DNA of 64,000 nucleotides from Flavivirga aquimarina (GTDB lineage: Bacteria > Bacteroidota > Bacteroidia > Flavobacteriales > Flavobacteriaceae), in NCBI RefSeq assembly GCF_030540835.1, contig NZ_JAUOEK010000131.1:1-64000 (forward strand), read 5' to 3'. This document shows positions 1 to 8,678 of the stretch, in pieces. The notes under the pieces are model-generated. The model did no database searches and was not told the DNA's origin. It worked only from the letters and a program-made list of their open reading frames with translations. A program made the translations under genes and the position numbers. Every line of letters begins with the position of its first letter. Within the stretch, counting starts at the first letter, position 1.

Positions 1-768
1 TTCTACCCACTGGCGTTCTTGCTCTGATAGTTTTTCCCAGTATTTGGTACTGATCAGTAAGACATCGGGAACGGCTGAGTGTTCGTCTATTGTATAATAC
101 TTGCTTACTTCGTAATGGTTTGAGGAGACAAACGAGGGCGGATTGTTCTCGGCTCCGTCCACTACGCCTTGTTGGATTGCGGTGTATAGTTCTCCATAGG
201 CCATGGGGGTGGCAGAGCCTCCCATCGCATTGACCATGTTGATCGCCATTTGGTTGTTCATCACTCTTATCTTCAGTCCTTTTAGGTCGTCGGGGGTACG
301 GATTGCTTTGGAACTGGTATAAAAACTTCTACTCCCTGCATCGTAATAACAGAGTCCCCGCAACCAAAATTTACTCCCTTTTTCTAATATCGACTTCCCT
401 ACTGGGCCTTCTAGTACGTCAAATTGATGCTCCTTGTTTTTAAATAGGTAGGGGATTCCCAGTACATGGTATTCGGGTACAAAATTAGAGAGGGTTGCGG
501 CACTTACTTTGGTTATCGCTACACTTCCTATTTGTAACAGTTCCAATACTTCGCGCTCGGAGCCCAGCTGACCGTCTGGAAATACTTTTATTTTCAATGT
601 GTTTCCTGACTTTTTTGCTAATACTTCTTGGAACTTTAAAATCCCTTTGTGTACTGGGTGCGTCTGGGGCAAGGTATGGGCCAGATATAGCACCTTCTCG
701 CCGGATTCTTCTTTACAGGATAACAGTGTCAATACTATTAATAGTAATGTTATGGGTTTGTTGTACAT
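1..768 (-). CDS. TRAP transporter substrate-binding protein, DctP family (3' end outside window)
   Basis: I found this gene by translating the minus strand from 768; it stays open for 256 codons to the window edge, so the C-terminus is missing. It starts with a lipoprotein signal (LTLLSC lipobox, Cys near residue 17). It then shows DctP features: AHTLPQTHPVHKG, a FPDGQLGSEREVLELLQIG block, RTPDDLKGLKIRV and AYGELYTAIQQGVVDGAENNP. DctP proteins capture organic or sugar acids for a Na-driven DctQM permease, which should lie beyond the left edge. The ATG overlaps the uxaC stop (TAATG), so it is the distal gene of the uxuB-uxuA-uxaC operon and probably carries a hexuronate. Its DNA is much richer in G+C than uxaC (34 of 60 bases at 121-180 against 13 of 60 at 781-840), which suggests separate ancestry. 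Family assignment is firm; the ligand is inferred. Confidence 0.9.
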   Translation of the reverse strand, partial: MYNKPITLLLIVLTLLSCKEESGEKVLYLAHTLPQTHPVHKGILKFQEVLAKKSGNTLKIKVFPDGQLGSEREVLELLQIGSVAITKVSAATLSNFVPEYHVLGIPYLFKNKEHQFDVLEGPVGKSILEKGSKFWLRGLCYYDAGSRSFYTSSKAIRTPDDLKGLKIRVMNNQMAINMVNAMGGSATPMAYGELYTAIQQGVVDGAENNPPSFVSSNHYEVSKYYTIDEHSAVPDVLLISTKYWEKLSEQERQWVE

Positions 769-2186
769 TAAGATGGCGTGTTGAATTTAAAATAATTAAC
801 TGCGTTATTATAACAAATATCTTGAATCATATTTCCAAGGAAATTAACATCGTTTGGCACTAAGCCTTTATTTATATCTTCTGCAATTAAATCGCATAAA
901 ATACGTCTAAAATATTCATGTCTTGGGAACGATAAAAAGCTACGACTATCTGTTAACATTCCAACAAATCTACTTAGCAGCCCCATGTTAGAAAGGGCAT
1001 TCATTTGTTTTTCCATACCATCTTTTTGATCTAAAAACCACCATCCGGAACCCCACTGCATTTTCCCGGGAATCTCACTGGTGTTATAGTTACCCATCAT
1101 AGTGGCAAATACTTCGTTTTGTGACGGGTTTAAATTGTAACTAATTGTTTTAGCAAGTATGTTTTCATGATCTAATCTGCCAAAAAACTTAGACATTGCT
1201 TTAGCATGTGTTAAGTCTCCCATAGAATCGCAACCGGAATCGGCCCCTATTTCATCTAACAAACGCAAATTATTATTTCTAATGGCTCCTAAATGAAATT
1301 GCTGTACCCAATTTTTCTCATGGTACATTTTACTTAAATGGTATTGAATACAAGCTCCATAAGTATTAGCTTCAGAATCTGAAAGGCTTACTCCAGATAT
1401 TCGTTTCTTTAAAACGATATCGGCTTCTTTATCTGTAAAATCGTAAGCATAAACTTGTTCTAATCCGAAATCTGATAAACGACATCCATTCTCATTAAAA
1501 AAGTCAACTCTACTCGCAATAGCTTTTAAAAGATCTGTTAAATTTTCAATGGAAAAACCGACACAGGCTTCTAACTTTTTTAAATAATCTTTGAATGAGT
1601 TCTTGTTGATTAAGAATAATTCATCTGGTCTAAATGTAGGATATACTTTTGTGAAAAAATTCTGTTTCGAAATATGCTGATGATATTCAAGACTATCTGT
1701 AGGGTCATCTGTAGTACAAATCACCTCAACATTCATTTGTTCCAACAATTGTGCAGGTGTTTTATCTGCTAAAATAGCATTAGCCTTCTCGTAAATATGA
1801 GACGCTGTATTAGCTTGTAGAATGTCGTCTATATCAAAATAACGTTTCAATTCTAAATGTGTCCAATGAAACAGTGGATTTCTTAATGTATAAGGTACTG
1901 TTTCTGCCCATTTTATAAACTTGTCTTTTAAAGAAGCTTCGCCTGTAATAAAAGTTTCGTCTATACCATTAGCCCTCATAGCTCGCCATTTATAGTGGTC
2001 ACCATGCAACCACGCCTTCGTTATATTTTCTATTGGCTTGTTTTCGGCAATTTGCTTTGGTGATAAATGGTTATGATAATCTATAATAGGCATATCTTTA
2101 GCAAACTCATGATAGAGTGTTACTGCTACTTCAGAGTTTAGTAAAAAATTATCTGTAATAAAATTTTTTGACGCTATTTGAGCCAT
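768..2186 (-). CDS. uxaC: Glucuronate isomerase (uronate isomerase)
   Basis: This 472-residue protein matches the length and pattern of uronate isomerases (UxaC). These amidohydrolase-fold enzymes convert D-glucuronate to D-fructuronate, or galacturonate to tagaturonate. The N-terminal metal-binding motif DYHNHLSP (about residues 36-43) and the following ITKAWLHGDHYKWRAMR block are typical, as is the C-terminal MLTDSRSFLSFPRHEYFRRILC stretch. It is the third gene of a tight minus-strand operon, two bases after uxuA, and its stop overlaps the start of the TRAP receptor gene. The first step of the Ashwell pathway therefore lies beside the later steps. It would also receive glucuronate made by the myo-inositol oxygenase at 38079-38957. 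It has no signal peptide and should be cytoplasmic. Confidence 0.96.
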   Translation of the reverse strand: MAQIASKNFITDNFLLNSEVAVTLYHEFAKDMPIIDYHNHLSPKQIAENKPIENITKAWLHGDHYKWRAMRANGIDETFITGEASLKDKFIKWAETVPYTLRNPLFHWTHLELKRYFDIDDILQANTASHIYEKANAILADKTPAQLLEQMNVEVICTTDDPTDSLEYHQHISKQNFFTKVYPTFRPDELFLINKNSFKDYLKKLEACVGFSIENLTDLLKAIASRVDFFNENGCRLSDFGLEQVYAYDFTDKEADIVLKKRISGVSLSDSEANTYGACIQYHLSKMYHEKNWVQQFHLGAIRNNNLRLLDEIGADSGCDSMGDLTHAKAMSKFFGRLDHENILAKTISYNLNPSQNEVFATMMGNYNTSEIPGKMQWGSGWWFLDQKDGMEKQMNALSNMGLLSRFVGMLTDSRSFLSFPRHEYFRRILCDLIAEDINKGLVPNDVNFLGNMIQDICYNNAVNYFKFNTPS

Positions 2187-2188
2187 AC

Positions 2189-3364
2189 CTATAAACTTTT
2201 AGAAATACCAAGTTCTAATCCTCTTAATTCTGCTAAACCACGCAGTCTTCCTATTCCAGAATATCCCGGGTTTGTTTTTTTATGCAAATCATCAAGCATT
2301 TGATGTCCGTGATCCGGTCTCATAGGAATAAGGGCATCTCCCCTTCCTTCTTCTGCTCTTCTTTTTTGCTCTATTAATACTTCTTTTACAATACTATACA
2401 TATCTACATCGCCTTCTAAATGATTTGCTTCGTAGAAATTTCCTTTGGCATCTCTTTTTGTACTTCTCAAATGTAAAAAGTGAACTCTATCTGCAAAACG
2501 TTTAAATATTTGCACTAAATTATTATCGGCACGTACCCCTAAGGAACCAGTACAATAGGTTATACCGTTAGCTCTATCGGGAACTTGTTCAAATAAATAA
2601 GCATAATCTGTTTCTGTACTTACAACCCTTGGTAAACCCAATATAGGATATGGAGGATCGTCTGGATGGATACACATAAGTACATTATTTTGAGCCGCCA
2701 CAGGAATAATCTCCTTTAAGAAAGCTACTAAATTTTCTCGCAATGTATCTGCATCTATAGCACTATACGTATTCAGTACCTCTTGAAACTGTTCTAAGGT
2801 GTATCCTTCTTCTGCACCAGGTAAACCTGCTATAATATTATTAATGAGTTGTGTTTTGTCTGTTTCCGAAAGACTTTCAATATAAGCCTTAGCCTCTATT
2901 TTTTGCTCTTCGGAATAACTATCTTCTGCCCCTGGTCTTTTTAATAAATACAATTCAAATGCTGCAAAAGCAATGACATCAAAGCGTAAAGCTCTAGATC
3001 CATCTTCCACTTTGTAGTCTAACGATGTTCTTGTCCAGTCTAATACAGGCATAAAGTTATAGCAAACAATATGAACACCACAAGCAGCTAAATTTTCAAT
3101 ACTTTTTTTATAATTTTCAATATAAACTTGAAAGTCACCTGATCGTGTTTTAATAGCCTCATGTACAGGAATACTTTCTACAACGCTCCATGTTAAACCT
3201 GCTTCTTCAATGATTGTTTTACGTTCTTTTATAGCATCTATTTCCCATATTTGTCCATTAGGAATTTGATGTAATGCAGAAACAATTCCTGTAGCTCCTG
3301 CTTGTTTTATATCTGATAATTGTACGGGGTCATTTGGTCCGTACCAACGCCATGTTTGTTCCAT
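2189..3364 (-). CDS. uxuA: Mannonate dehydratase
   Basis: This 391-residue cytoplasmic protein is a UxuA-type mannonate dehydratase, a TIM-barrel enzyme that converts D-mannonate to 2-keto-3-deoxy-D-gluconate. It begins [31 protein letters not shown], the family's N-terminal signature. It also has the metal-site region [17 protein letters not shown], the [12 protein letters not shown] segment, HLRSTKRD and the C-terminal [10 protein letters not shown] block. It lies 26 bp after the SDR reductase and two bases before uxaC, so the three are almost certainly cotranscribed from the operator-bearing promoter near 4300. The KDG kinase and aldolase that would complete the route to pyruvate and glyceraldehyde-3-phosphate are not in this window. 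Confidence 0.96.
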   Translation of the reverse strand: MEQTWRWYGPNDPVQLSDIKQAGATGIVSALHQIPNGQIWEIDAIKERKTIIEEAGLTWSVVESIPVHEAIKTRSGDFQVYIENYKKSIENLAACGVHIVCYNFMPVLDWTRTSLDYKVEDGSRALRFDVIAFAAFELYLLKRPGAEDSYSEEQKIEAKAYIESLSETDKTQLINNIIAGLPGAEEGYTLEQFQEVLNTYSAIDADTLRENLVAFLKEIIPVAAQNNVLMCIHPDDPPYPILGLPRVVSTETDYAYLFEQVPDRANGITYCTGSLGVRADNNLVQIFKRFADRVHFLHLRSTKRDAKGNFYEANHLEGDVDMYSIVKEVLIEQKRRAEEGRGDALIPMRPDHGHQMLDDLHKKTNPGYSGIGRLRGLAELRGLELGISKSL

Positions 3365-3390
3365 TATTCTCTTTCTTTTATCAATTACAA

Positions 3391-4206
3391 TTATACGCCA
3401 CTAAAAGCGCTAAATCCACCATCTATTGGCACTACAACACCTGTTACAAATTTTGAGGCTTCACAGCATAAATAATGAATGGTTCCATTTAATTCTTCGG
3501 CTTCTCCAAATCGTTTCATCGGTGTGTTTTTTATAATGGTATCACCGCGATCTGTATAGGCTCCGGTTTCTTTATTAATTAACAAATCTCTGTTTTGATT
3601 GCCTATAAAAAATCCTGGTGCTATAGCATTTACACGTAAGCCTTCACCAAATTTTAATGCTAATTCTACCGATAACCATTTTGTAAAATTGTCAATCGCA
3701 GCTTTAGAAGCCGAATACCCTACAACTCTGGTGATAGCACTTTGAGCTGTCATAGAAGAAATATTTATTATTATACCCTTTTTATGCTTTGCCATTTCTT
3801 TTCCAAAAACTAAAGCTGGTAAAATACTTCCAAACAAGTTTAAATCGACTACTTTTTTAAAATGATCAATATTAACATCAAAAATCGTTTGATCTACACC
3901 AATAGTAGCTCCCGGCATATTACCTCCTGCAGCATTTATAAGTACATCTATTTTATGATGTTTTTCAATGATTTTATCAGATACTTCTTTTAAGCTTGTT
4001 TCTTCTAAAGCATTACATACATAGCCAGAAACAGTATCGCTTATCTTTTTTAAGTTAGCAATAGCTGCATCAACAATGTCTTGCTTATAATCTAAAATAA
4101 CAACTGTTGCGTCATTAGCTAATAAATAGCCTGCCATTTGACCACCTAAAACACCGCCTCCACCTGTTATGAGTACTACTTTATTTTCAATATCAAATAA
4201 ATTCAT
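3391..4206 (-). CDS. uxuB: SDR-family fructuronate reductase (D-mannonate oxidoreductase)
   Basis: This 271-residue short-chain dehydrogenase has the Rossmann glycine motif [10 protein letters not shown] (residues 14-23), the NAAGG motif, an active-site ISS followed by the catalytic YSASK, and the C-terminal GGFSAFSGV ending. Several bacteria replace the long-chain UxuB with an SDR that reduces D-fructuronate to D-mannonate with NAD(P)H (the YjmF type of Bacillus). Being first in an operon with uxuA and uxaC makes that role very likely here. The start lies 207 bp from the divergent lacI gene, and the shared intergenic region has two identical operator-like sites. The SDR fold is certain; the substrate rests on context. 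Confidence 0.88.
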   Translation of the reverse strand: MNLFDIENKVVLITGGGGVLGGQMAGYLLANDATVVILDYKQDIVDAAIANLKKISDTVSGYVCNALEETSLKEVSDKIIEKHHKIDVLINAAGGNMPGATIGVDQTIFDVNIDHFKKVVDLNLFGSILPALVFGKEMAKHKKGIIINISSMTAQSAITRVVGYSASKAAIDNFTKWLSVELALKFGEGLRVNAIAPGFFIGNQNRDLLINKETGAYTDRGDTIIKNTPMKRFGEAEELNGTIHYLCCEASKFVTGVVVPIDGGFSAFSGV

Positions 4207-4304
4207 TTTTTATAATTTTTAAATATTTATGACCTGTTTCTCTACACTATTGAAATTATTCCTTATTAAATATTGAACTTATAATTAGGATTTATTGTTA
4301 ACTT

Positions 4305-4318
4305 CGTGTGCGTACACG
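4305..4318. promoter_or_regulatory. LacI-type operator, copy 1
   Basis: The sequence CGTGTGCGTACACG is an inverted repeat with arms CGTGT and ACACG around a GCGT centre. The 13-mer GTGTGCGTACACG recurs exactly 61 bp further on. Its length and shape fit the palindromes bound by LacI-family dimers. It lies about 100 bp upstream of both divergent genes, so the adjacent LacI protein probably controls the uxu operon and itself. Confidence 0.72.
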
Positions 4319-4366
4319 CAAATGTAAAAATAAAAATTTATTATTTCGTTATATTTACAAAATTTT

Positions 4367-4379
4367 GTGTGCGTACACG
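4367..4379. promoter_or_regulatory. LacI-type operator, copy 2
   Basis: This is an exact second copy of GTGTGCGTACACG, 61 bp from copy 1 and 34 bp upstream of the lacI start. The position suggests autoregulation. The distance is close to six helical turns, so two bound dimers would face the same side of the DNA and could form a loop. Confidence 0.72.
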
Positions 4380-4413
4380 GTAACTTTTTAAACAATATGA
4401 ATAAGTCCTATAA

Positions 4414-5466
4414 ATGATTACTATAAATGATATTGCAAAAGAGGCTGGTGTTTCTATAGGAACAATTGATAGAGTCATTCATAACAGAGGCGGTGTTTCT
4501 AAAAAGACAGAAGCCAAAGTAAATGCCATTATAAAAAAACATGATTTCAAGATTAATGTTATTGCTAGTTCTCTAGCGTCGAACAAAAAATTTGAGATAG
4601 CTACATTGATACCAGAGTTCGACTCTAAAAACACATTTTGGAAATCACCTATGATGGGTATTTCTAAGGCTAAAGAAGATATTGAAAAGTTTGGTGTAAA
4701 AGTAAATAGCTATACATTTAATCAGTTTGAAGTGTCTTCTTATGTAAGCCAGTTTAAAAAAATAATAGCTTCGAAACCTGATGCTGTAATATTTACACCA
4801 TTATTTGGAACGGAAACGCAATTACTTGCTGAAGCATTAGACAATAAAAAGATCCCCTATATCTTTTTAAATGTAAACCTTGACGGGTTCGACAACATGT
4901 CTTTTATAGGTCAAGACTCATATATGAGTGGTGTCTTAGCAGGAAAATTAATGCATCTTTCTATAAATGATGATGCTTCTATAGCCATTATGCAAACAAG
5001 AATTAATGTTGATAATAATCATGCTATTTATAATAGAATAAGTGGCTTTGATGACTATTTTACAGATAATAATATTTCAATAAATCGTACTAAGGTGACT
5101 ATTTTTAATCTAGATGATACTGACGAATTAAAAGAAAAGTTGCATGATATGTTTAACGCTAATCCAACAATTAAAGGAATTTTTGTACCTAGTAGTAGGG
5201 TGTTTAGTTTTGCAAATTGTATTGATAATTCAAAAATAAAAGACCTGGCCTTAATTGGTTTTGATGGTACGGAACAAAATATTAAATGCTTAGAAGATGG
5301 AAGAGTCTCTTTTTTAATTTCTCAAAAGCCCTTTAAGGAAGGTTATGAATCCATTAAATTAATGGTTGATTACCTTATTGAGAAAAAACGACCTGTTTCT
5401 AAAATATATTCTCCTATCGAAATTCTTACTAAAGAAAATGTAAAATTTAGTATGGAACTAAAATAA
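4414..5466 (+). CDS. LacI-family transcriptional regulator of the hexuronate operon
   Basis: The 350-residue protein starts with a classic LacI helix-turn-helix (INDIAKEAGVSIGTIDRVIHNRGGVSKKTEAKV, residues 3-35). A periplasmic-binding-protein-like effector domain follows, with motifs such as DAVIFTPLF, GQDSYMSGVLAGKLM and LALIGFDGTEQNIKCLEDGRV. It is divergent from uxuB-uxuA-uxaC-dctP and flanked by two copies of a palindromic site, so it probably represses that operon and itself. The inducer is unknown; a uronate or pathway intermediate is likely. The ATG at 4414 gives the expected short N-terminus before the HTH. No clear terminator follows; the 97 bp before the convergent GH78-like gene hold only a distant TGAATTTTG/CAAAATTCA pair. 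Confidence 0.92.
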   Translation: MITINDIAKEAGVSIGTIDRVIHNRGGVSKKTEAKVNAIIKKHDFKINVIASSLASNKKFEIATLIPEFDSKNTFWKSPMMGISKAKEDIEKFGVKVNSYTFNQFEVSSYVSQFKKIIASKPDAVIFTPLFGTETQLLAEALDNKKIPYIFLNVNLDGFDNMSFIGQDSYMSGVLAGKLMHLSINDDASIAIMQTRINVDNNHAIYNRISGFDDYFTDNNISINRTKVTIFNLDDTDELKEKLHDMFNANPTIKGIFVPSSRVFSFANCIDNSKIKDLALIGFDGTEQNIKCLEDGRVSFLISQKPFKEGYESIKLMVDYLIEKKRPVSKIYSPIEILTKENVKFSMELK

Positions 5467-5563
5467 CATGAATTTTGGATAAGAAAACTTCTTGACTGTT
5501 CACTGAAGGTAGCCGAAGTGCTAAATTCTTAAACAAAATTCACGTTAAAACAATATTTCTTCT

Positions 5564-7402
5564 TTAATATTTTAGTTTGATAATATTCGTGCCACTTTTA
5601 AGAGCTAAACTTGTTTTACGCTTCTTTATTTTCTTATTGTTAAGCACGACTTTAGAAGCTCCATCTGGCAAAACAAATTCTGCTTCCATATTATCTGGTA
5701 GTTCTATTTTATAGATAGCGTCTTTCTTTTCATCTATTTTATATTCGGCGTATATAGCACCGTTAAGGGTTGGAACTTTTATTTTAGAAAAGGTTAAATC
5801 ACCAAGTTGTGGTTTTATTTCTGCAACTTTAAAACCAGGTGTTTTAGGCTTAATGCCCCACATGTAACGTGTAACAATATTTAATGGTGCTGTACCCCAA
5901 GCATGGTTCCAATCAGAATTTGGTTTGTATTTCATATCCCAGGCTTCCATAGCCATAGTCGAACCTACTTTTATCATATTCCACCAATTACGGTCTCCTA
6001 TAGTATCGGTTATTAATTGTGATGCGTATAGGGCTTCATTGTTTTTATATAAGCCTTCCAATAAATATTGTGAGCCATAAACGCTACATGCCATTCCTCT
6101 GGATTTAATAAACTTTGTAACTGTTTTTAGATGCTCTTTAGGAACCAAATCAAAAGCCAAAGGAAGCATGTTTCCATGCAATGATGAATGACTAGATCCT
6201 ACTCCATCTATATATATACCTTTTGATTTATCAAGAAATTTTTCGTTGATAGCTTTCTTAGTATTAGCTGCTTTATTTTGAAAAAATACAACATCTTCTT
6301 TATAGTTAAGAAACCCTGCGATTTCTGCCATTAACTTTAAATTGTGATAATAAAAAGCGTTAACGACTGTGTTTGTGGCAACTATCTCATAACCATCACG
6401 TTCGCCTTCTGGAGTAGCTACTTTCCAACCCGTGTCTTTCCGTGCTCCAGGCCAATCAATAATATCTCTAATTCTAGTACCTGTCTTTTTAAAACCTAGC
6501 CTTTTTACTAAATCTTTATTTAAATTGGGAGATTTTGAACTTATTAAACCATCGGCACCCTCTAATTCCATAAGTGTTTTTAACTTCAAGTTTTCGTAAT
6601 GCCTTTTTAGCGGTTCTAAATCGCCAGTATACATATAGTCTACATAAAACATTAATACTGTATGTAATAACCATTCTGTTGGCCAAGTGGGATTTTCTAT
6701 AAAATACTCATTGGTTCTTCTGGCCATAGTATACTCATTATCTACACTATAATGACTCAGTTGATTAATATAAGCATCAGCCTCATAGGGAATACGTTCT
6801 CTATCTCCATCTACATAATAACCGGTAAAACTAGTAGCTTTTATGGTATGCTTACATAAATCTAAAATAGAATCTAATACCGCATTTGAAGATGAAAAGG
6901 AACTCGCATCATCATTAAACTTGTAATGAACTGCTTTTTGCCAAATTTCAATAGCTTCAATAGGGATTTTTAGATTTTCAATTTCGCAATATCTAAAAGG
7001 TATAATCGTTCCTACATTCTCTGGTAGCAATATAGCAGCACCCGTAGTATTTCTTTTATCTGGAACAAGGCTTACAGTAGTTAATTCACCTTCACTTAAA
7101 GTTTCTAAAACAGCATTGCTGTACCTAATGGTCCCACCTGGATTTCTATCTATCTTATTGGGATTTTCTAATTTCTCTCCTAAATGAAAACTAATAGGCT
7201 CACTTTGCGATTTTTTGGATTTTATCTGTACAGTCCCAAAAAAAGCTCTTCCAAAATCTATTAGATAATGACCTTCACTTATTTTAATAACCTCATGGGG
7301 TTTCATCAAAGAGGTTTTTAATGATACTTGTTCAATATTATTTTGAGCATGTATTAATGCACTATATACTATTAAAATCGCTAAACACAGATACTTTTTC
7401 AT
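5564..7402 (-). CDS. Secreted GH78-like alpha-L-rhamnosidase family protein
   Basis: This 612-residue protein has a Sec signal peptide (cleavage near IHAQ, residue 20). Its (alpha/alpha)6-barrel resembles bacterial alpha-L-rhamnosidases: the DGDRERIPYEAD segment at residues 198-209 corresponds to the family's general-acid loop, and the C-terminus has the usual beta-sandwich (AWGTAPLNIVTRYMWGIKP, then a PTLNGAIYAEY strand). It is much shorter than typical GH78 enzymes because the N-terminal sandwich and CBM-like domains are reduced. It is last in the DUF1080 / Gfo-Idh / Gfo-Idh / GH78 operon, 42 bp after the preceding gene. The sugar removed is not certain: rhamnose is the family's usual substrate, but short distant members have others. 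It probably acts in the periplasm. Confidence 0.78.
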   Translation of the reverse strand: MKKYLCLAILIVYSALIHAQNNIEQVSLKTSLMKPHEVIKISEGHYLIDFGRAFFGTVQIKSKKSQSEPISFHLGEKLENPNKIDRNPGGTIRYSNAVLETLSEGELTTVSLVPDKRNTTGAAILLPENVGTIIPFRYCEIENLKIPIEAIEIWQKAVHYKFNDDASSFSSSNAVLDSILDLCKHTIKATSFTGYYVDGDRERIPYEADAYINQLSHYSVDNEYTMARRTNEYFIENPTWPTEWLLHTVLMFYVDYMYTGDLEPLKRHYENLKLKTLMELEGADGLISSKSPNLNKDLVKRLGFKKTGTRIRDIIDWPGARKDTGWKVATPEGERDGYEIVATNTVVNAFYYHNLKLMAEIAGFLNYKEDVVFFQNKAANTKKAINEKFLDKSKGIYIDGVGSSHSSLHGNMLPLAFDLVPKEHLKTVTKFIKSRGMACSVYGSQYLLEGLYKNNEALYASQLITDTIGDRNWWNMIKVGSTMAMEAWDMKYKPNSDWNHAWGTAPLNIVTRYMWGIKPKTPGFKVAEIKPQLGDLTFSKIKVPTLNGAIYAEYKIDEKKDAIYKIELPDNMEAEFVLPDGASKVVLNNKKIKKRKTSLALKSGTNIIKLKY

Positions 7403-7444
7403 AAAGATTCTTTTATTATTTACATTTTATTTATTATACTCTCA

Positions 7445-8629
7445 TTACAATACTGGTTTGGCAACAACCTTATTATTGTACATAGCGTCAAGTCCCATTT
7501 GAATACAAATAGCAGCATTAGCACCTGTTGTAACATCAGAAATTGGCTTTTTATTATATATGATATTGTCTTTAAAATCTATTAAAGCTTGTTTGCTGGG
7601 TTCTTTATGCTCGAATTCAATAGGAATACCTGAATTTTTATCCCATTTAGTCGTTGCTCCAGAAACACCATCTACAATCCCTAGTTCTTTTTTACCCTTT
7701 CCTTCAGGGAAAAACCACGCTTTTGCATAATCTAATAGAATGGTACCTTTATCTCCCATAACTTTTATTTTATAATCATCTTTAGCGTTGCTTGTTAAGC
7801 AGGTAAATGTTGCTTTAACACCACTAGGGTAATTATAAATAAGATGAATATTATCGTAAGTTTCTCTTCCATCTTTCCAGTAATCTACACCACCAGTACC
7901 CATAGCTTGGTATGGTGTTTCACCTAATACCCAATTAGCAAAATCTATTTGATGGGAACAAAGCTCGGCAAGTAACCCTCCTGAATATTCGTGGTACATG
8001 CGCCAATTTATAATACGCTCTAATTCAGGTTCGGGAACTGGCCGCCTCCAATTTCCATGTCGGTTCCATTGACACTCAAAAGCAGCTATTTTTCCTATTT
8101 TCCCGTCTTTGATTAAATCAACTACATGAGAATATAATCGTGAACTATGATATTGATGTCCGGCTTGAAATGTGGTCTTAGATTCGTTTACTTTTTTTAC
8201 TAAATTCCGAATACCATCATAACCTTTTGCCATTGTTTTTTCACAATATACATGTTTACCGGCATCTAAAGCATCTATAGCTATTTTAGAATGTGTATTA
8301 AATGGTGTTGTTACTAATATTGCATCTATATCTTTATTATCCAATAATTTACGATAGTCTGCATACCCCTTAGCTTTTCCATCTACAGTATTCACCCCTT
8401 TTTCTAATCTAAAAGGCAAAATATCGGCACAAGCAATAACATTAAAATTTTTAATCTTGTTAATATTAGAAATAAGACCTCGCCCCCTATCTCCTGTTCC
8501 TATTACACCTATATTTAAAACATCATTGGCTCCTTTATAACCAAATGCACTTTCCATAGCAAATGCTGAAGTTGTTAAAATGGCAGATGATGCTAAGGAT
8601 CCTTTAACTATAAACGCTCTTCTTTTCAT
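7445..8629 (-). CDS. Exported Gfo/Idh/MocA-family oxidoreductase
   Basis: The 394-residue protein begins MKRRAFIVKGSLASSAILTTSAFA, a Tat-like signal, which suggests export with its NAD(P) cofactor bound. A Rossmann domain follows (IGVIGTGDRGRGL, residues about 41-53), then the family's CEKTMAKG (EKP-like) segment and a C-terminal alpha/beta domain with SGGLLAELCSHQIDFANWVLGE. Such proteins include sugar dehydrogenases, GH109-type glycosidases that work through transient C3 oxidation, and glycoside 3-dehydrogenases. It lies 49 bp after a second Gfo/Idh gene, and a double DUF1080 protein is encoded further upstream, so a 3-keto-glycoside route is the best reading. The true substrate cannot be told from sequence. 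Confidence 0.85.
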   Translation of the reverse strand: MKRRAFIVKGSLASSAILTTSAFAMESAFGYKGANDVLNIGVIGTGDRGRGLISNINKIKNFNVIACADILPFRLEKGVNTVDGKAKGYADYRKLLDNKDIDAILVTTPFNTHSKIAIDALDAGKHVYCEKTMAKGYDGIRNLVKKVNESKTTFQAGHQYHSSRLYSHVVDLIKDGKIGKIAAFECQWNRHGNWRRPVPEPELERIINWRMYHEYSGGLLAELCSHQIDFANWVLGETPYQAMGTGGVDYWKDGRETYDNIHLIYNYPSGVKATFTCLTSNAKDDYKIKVMGDKGTILLDYAKAWFFPEGKGKKELGIVDGVSGATTKWDKNSGIPIEFEHKEPSKQALIDFKDNIIYNKKPISDVTTGANAAICIQMGLDAMYNNKVVAKPVL

Positions 8630-8678
8630 ATATTTATTCTGTAAGATTTGAAGCTACTAAGATACTGATTATCTTTAT

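Noticed and set aside
495-863. Plus-strand frame of 122 codons
   Set aside because: It is the opposite-strand shadow of the TRAP receptor gene and the end of uxaC; it has no protein-like pattern or family motif.
5467-5563. TGAATTTTG ... CAAAATTCA as a terminator between lacI and the GH78-like gene
   Set aside because: The arms are separated by more than 50 bases and no T run follows, so a stable terminator hairpin is unlikely.
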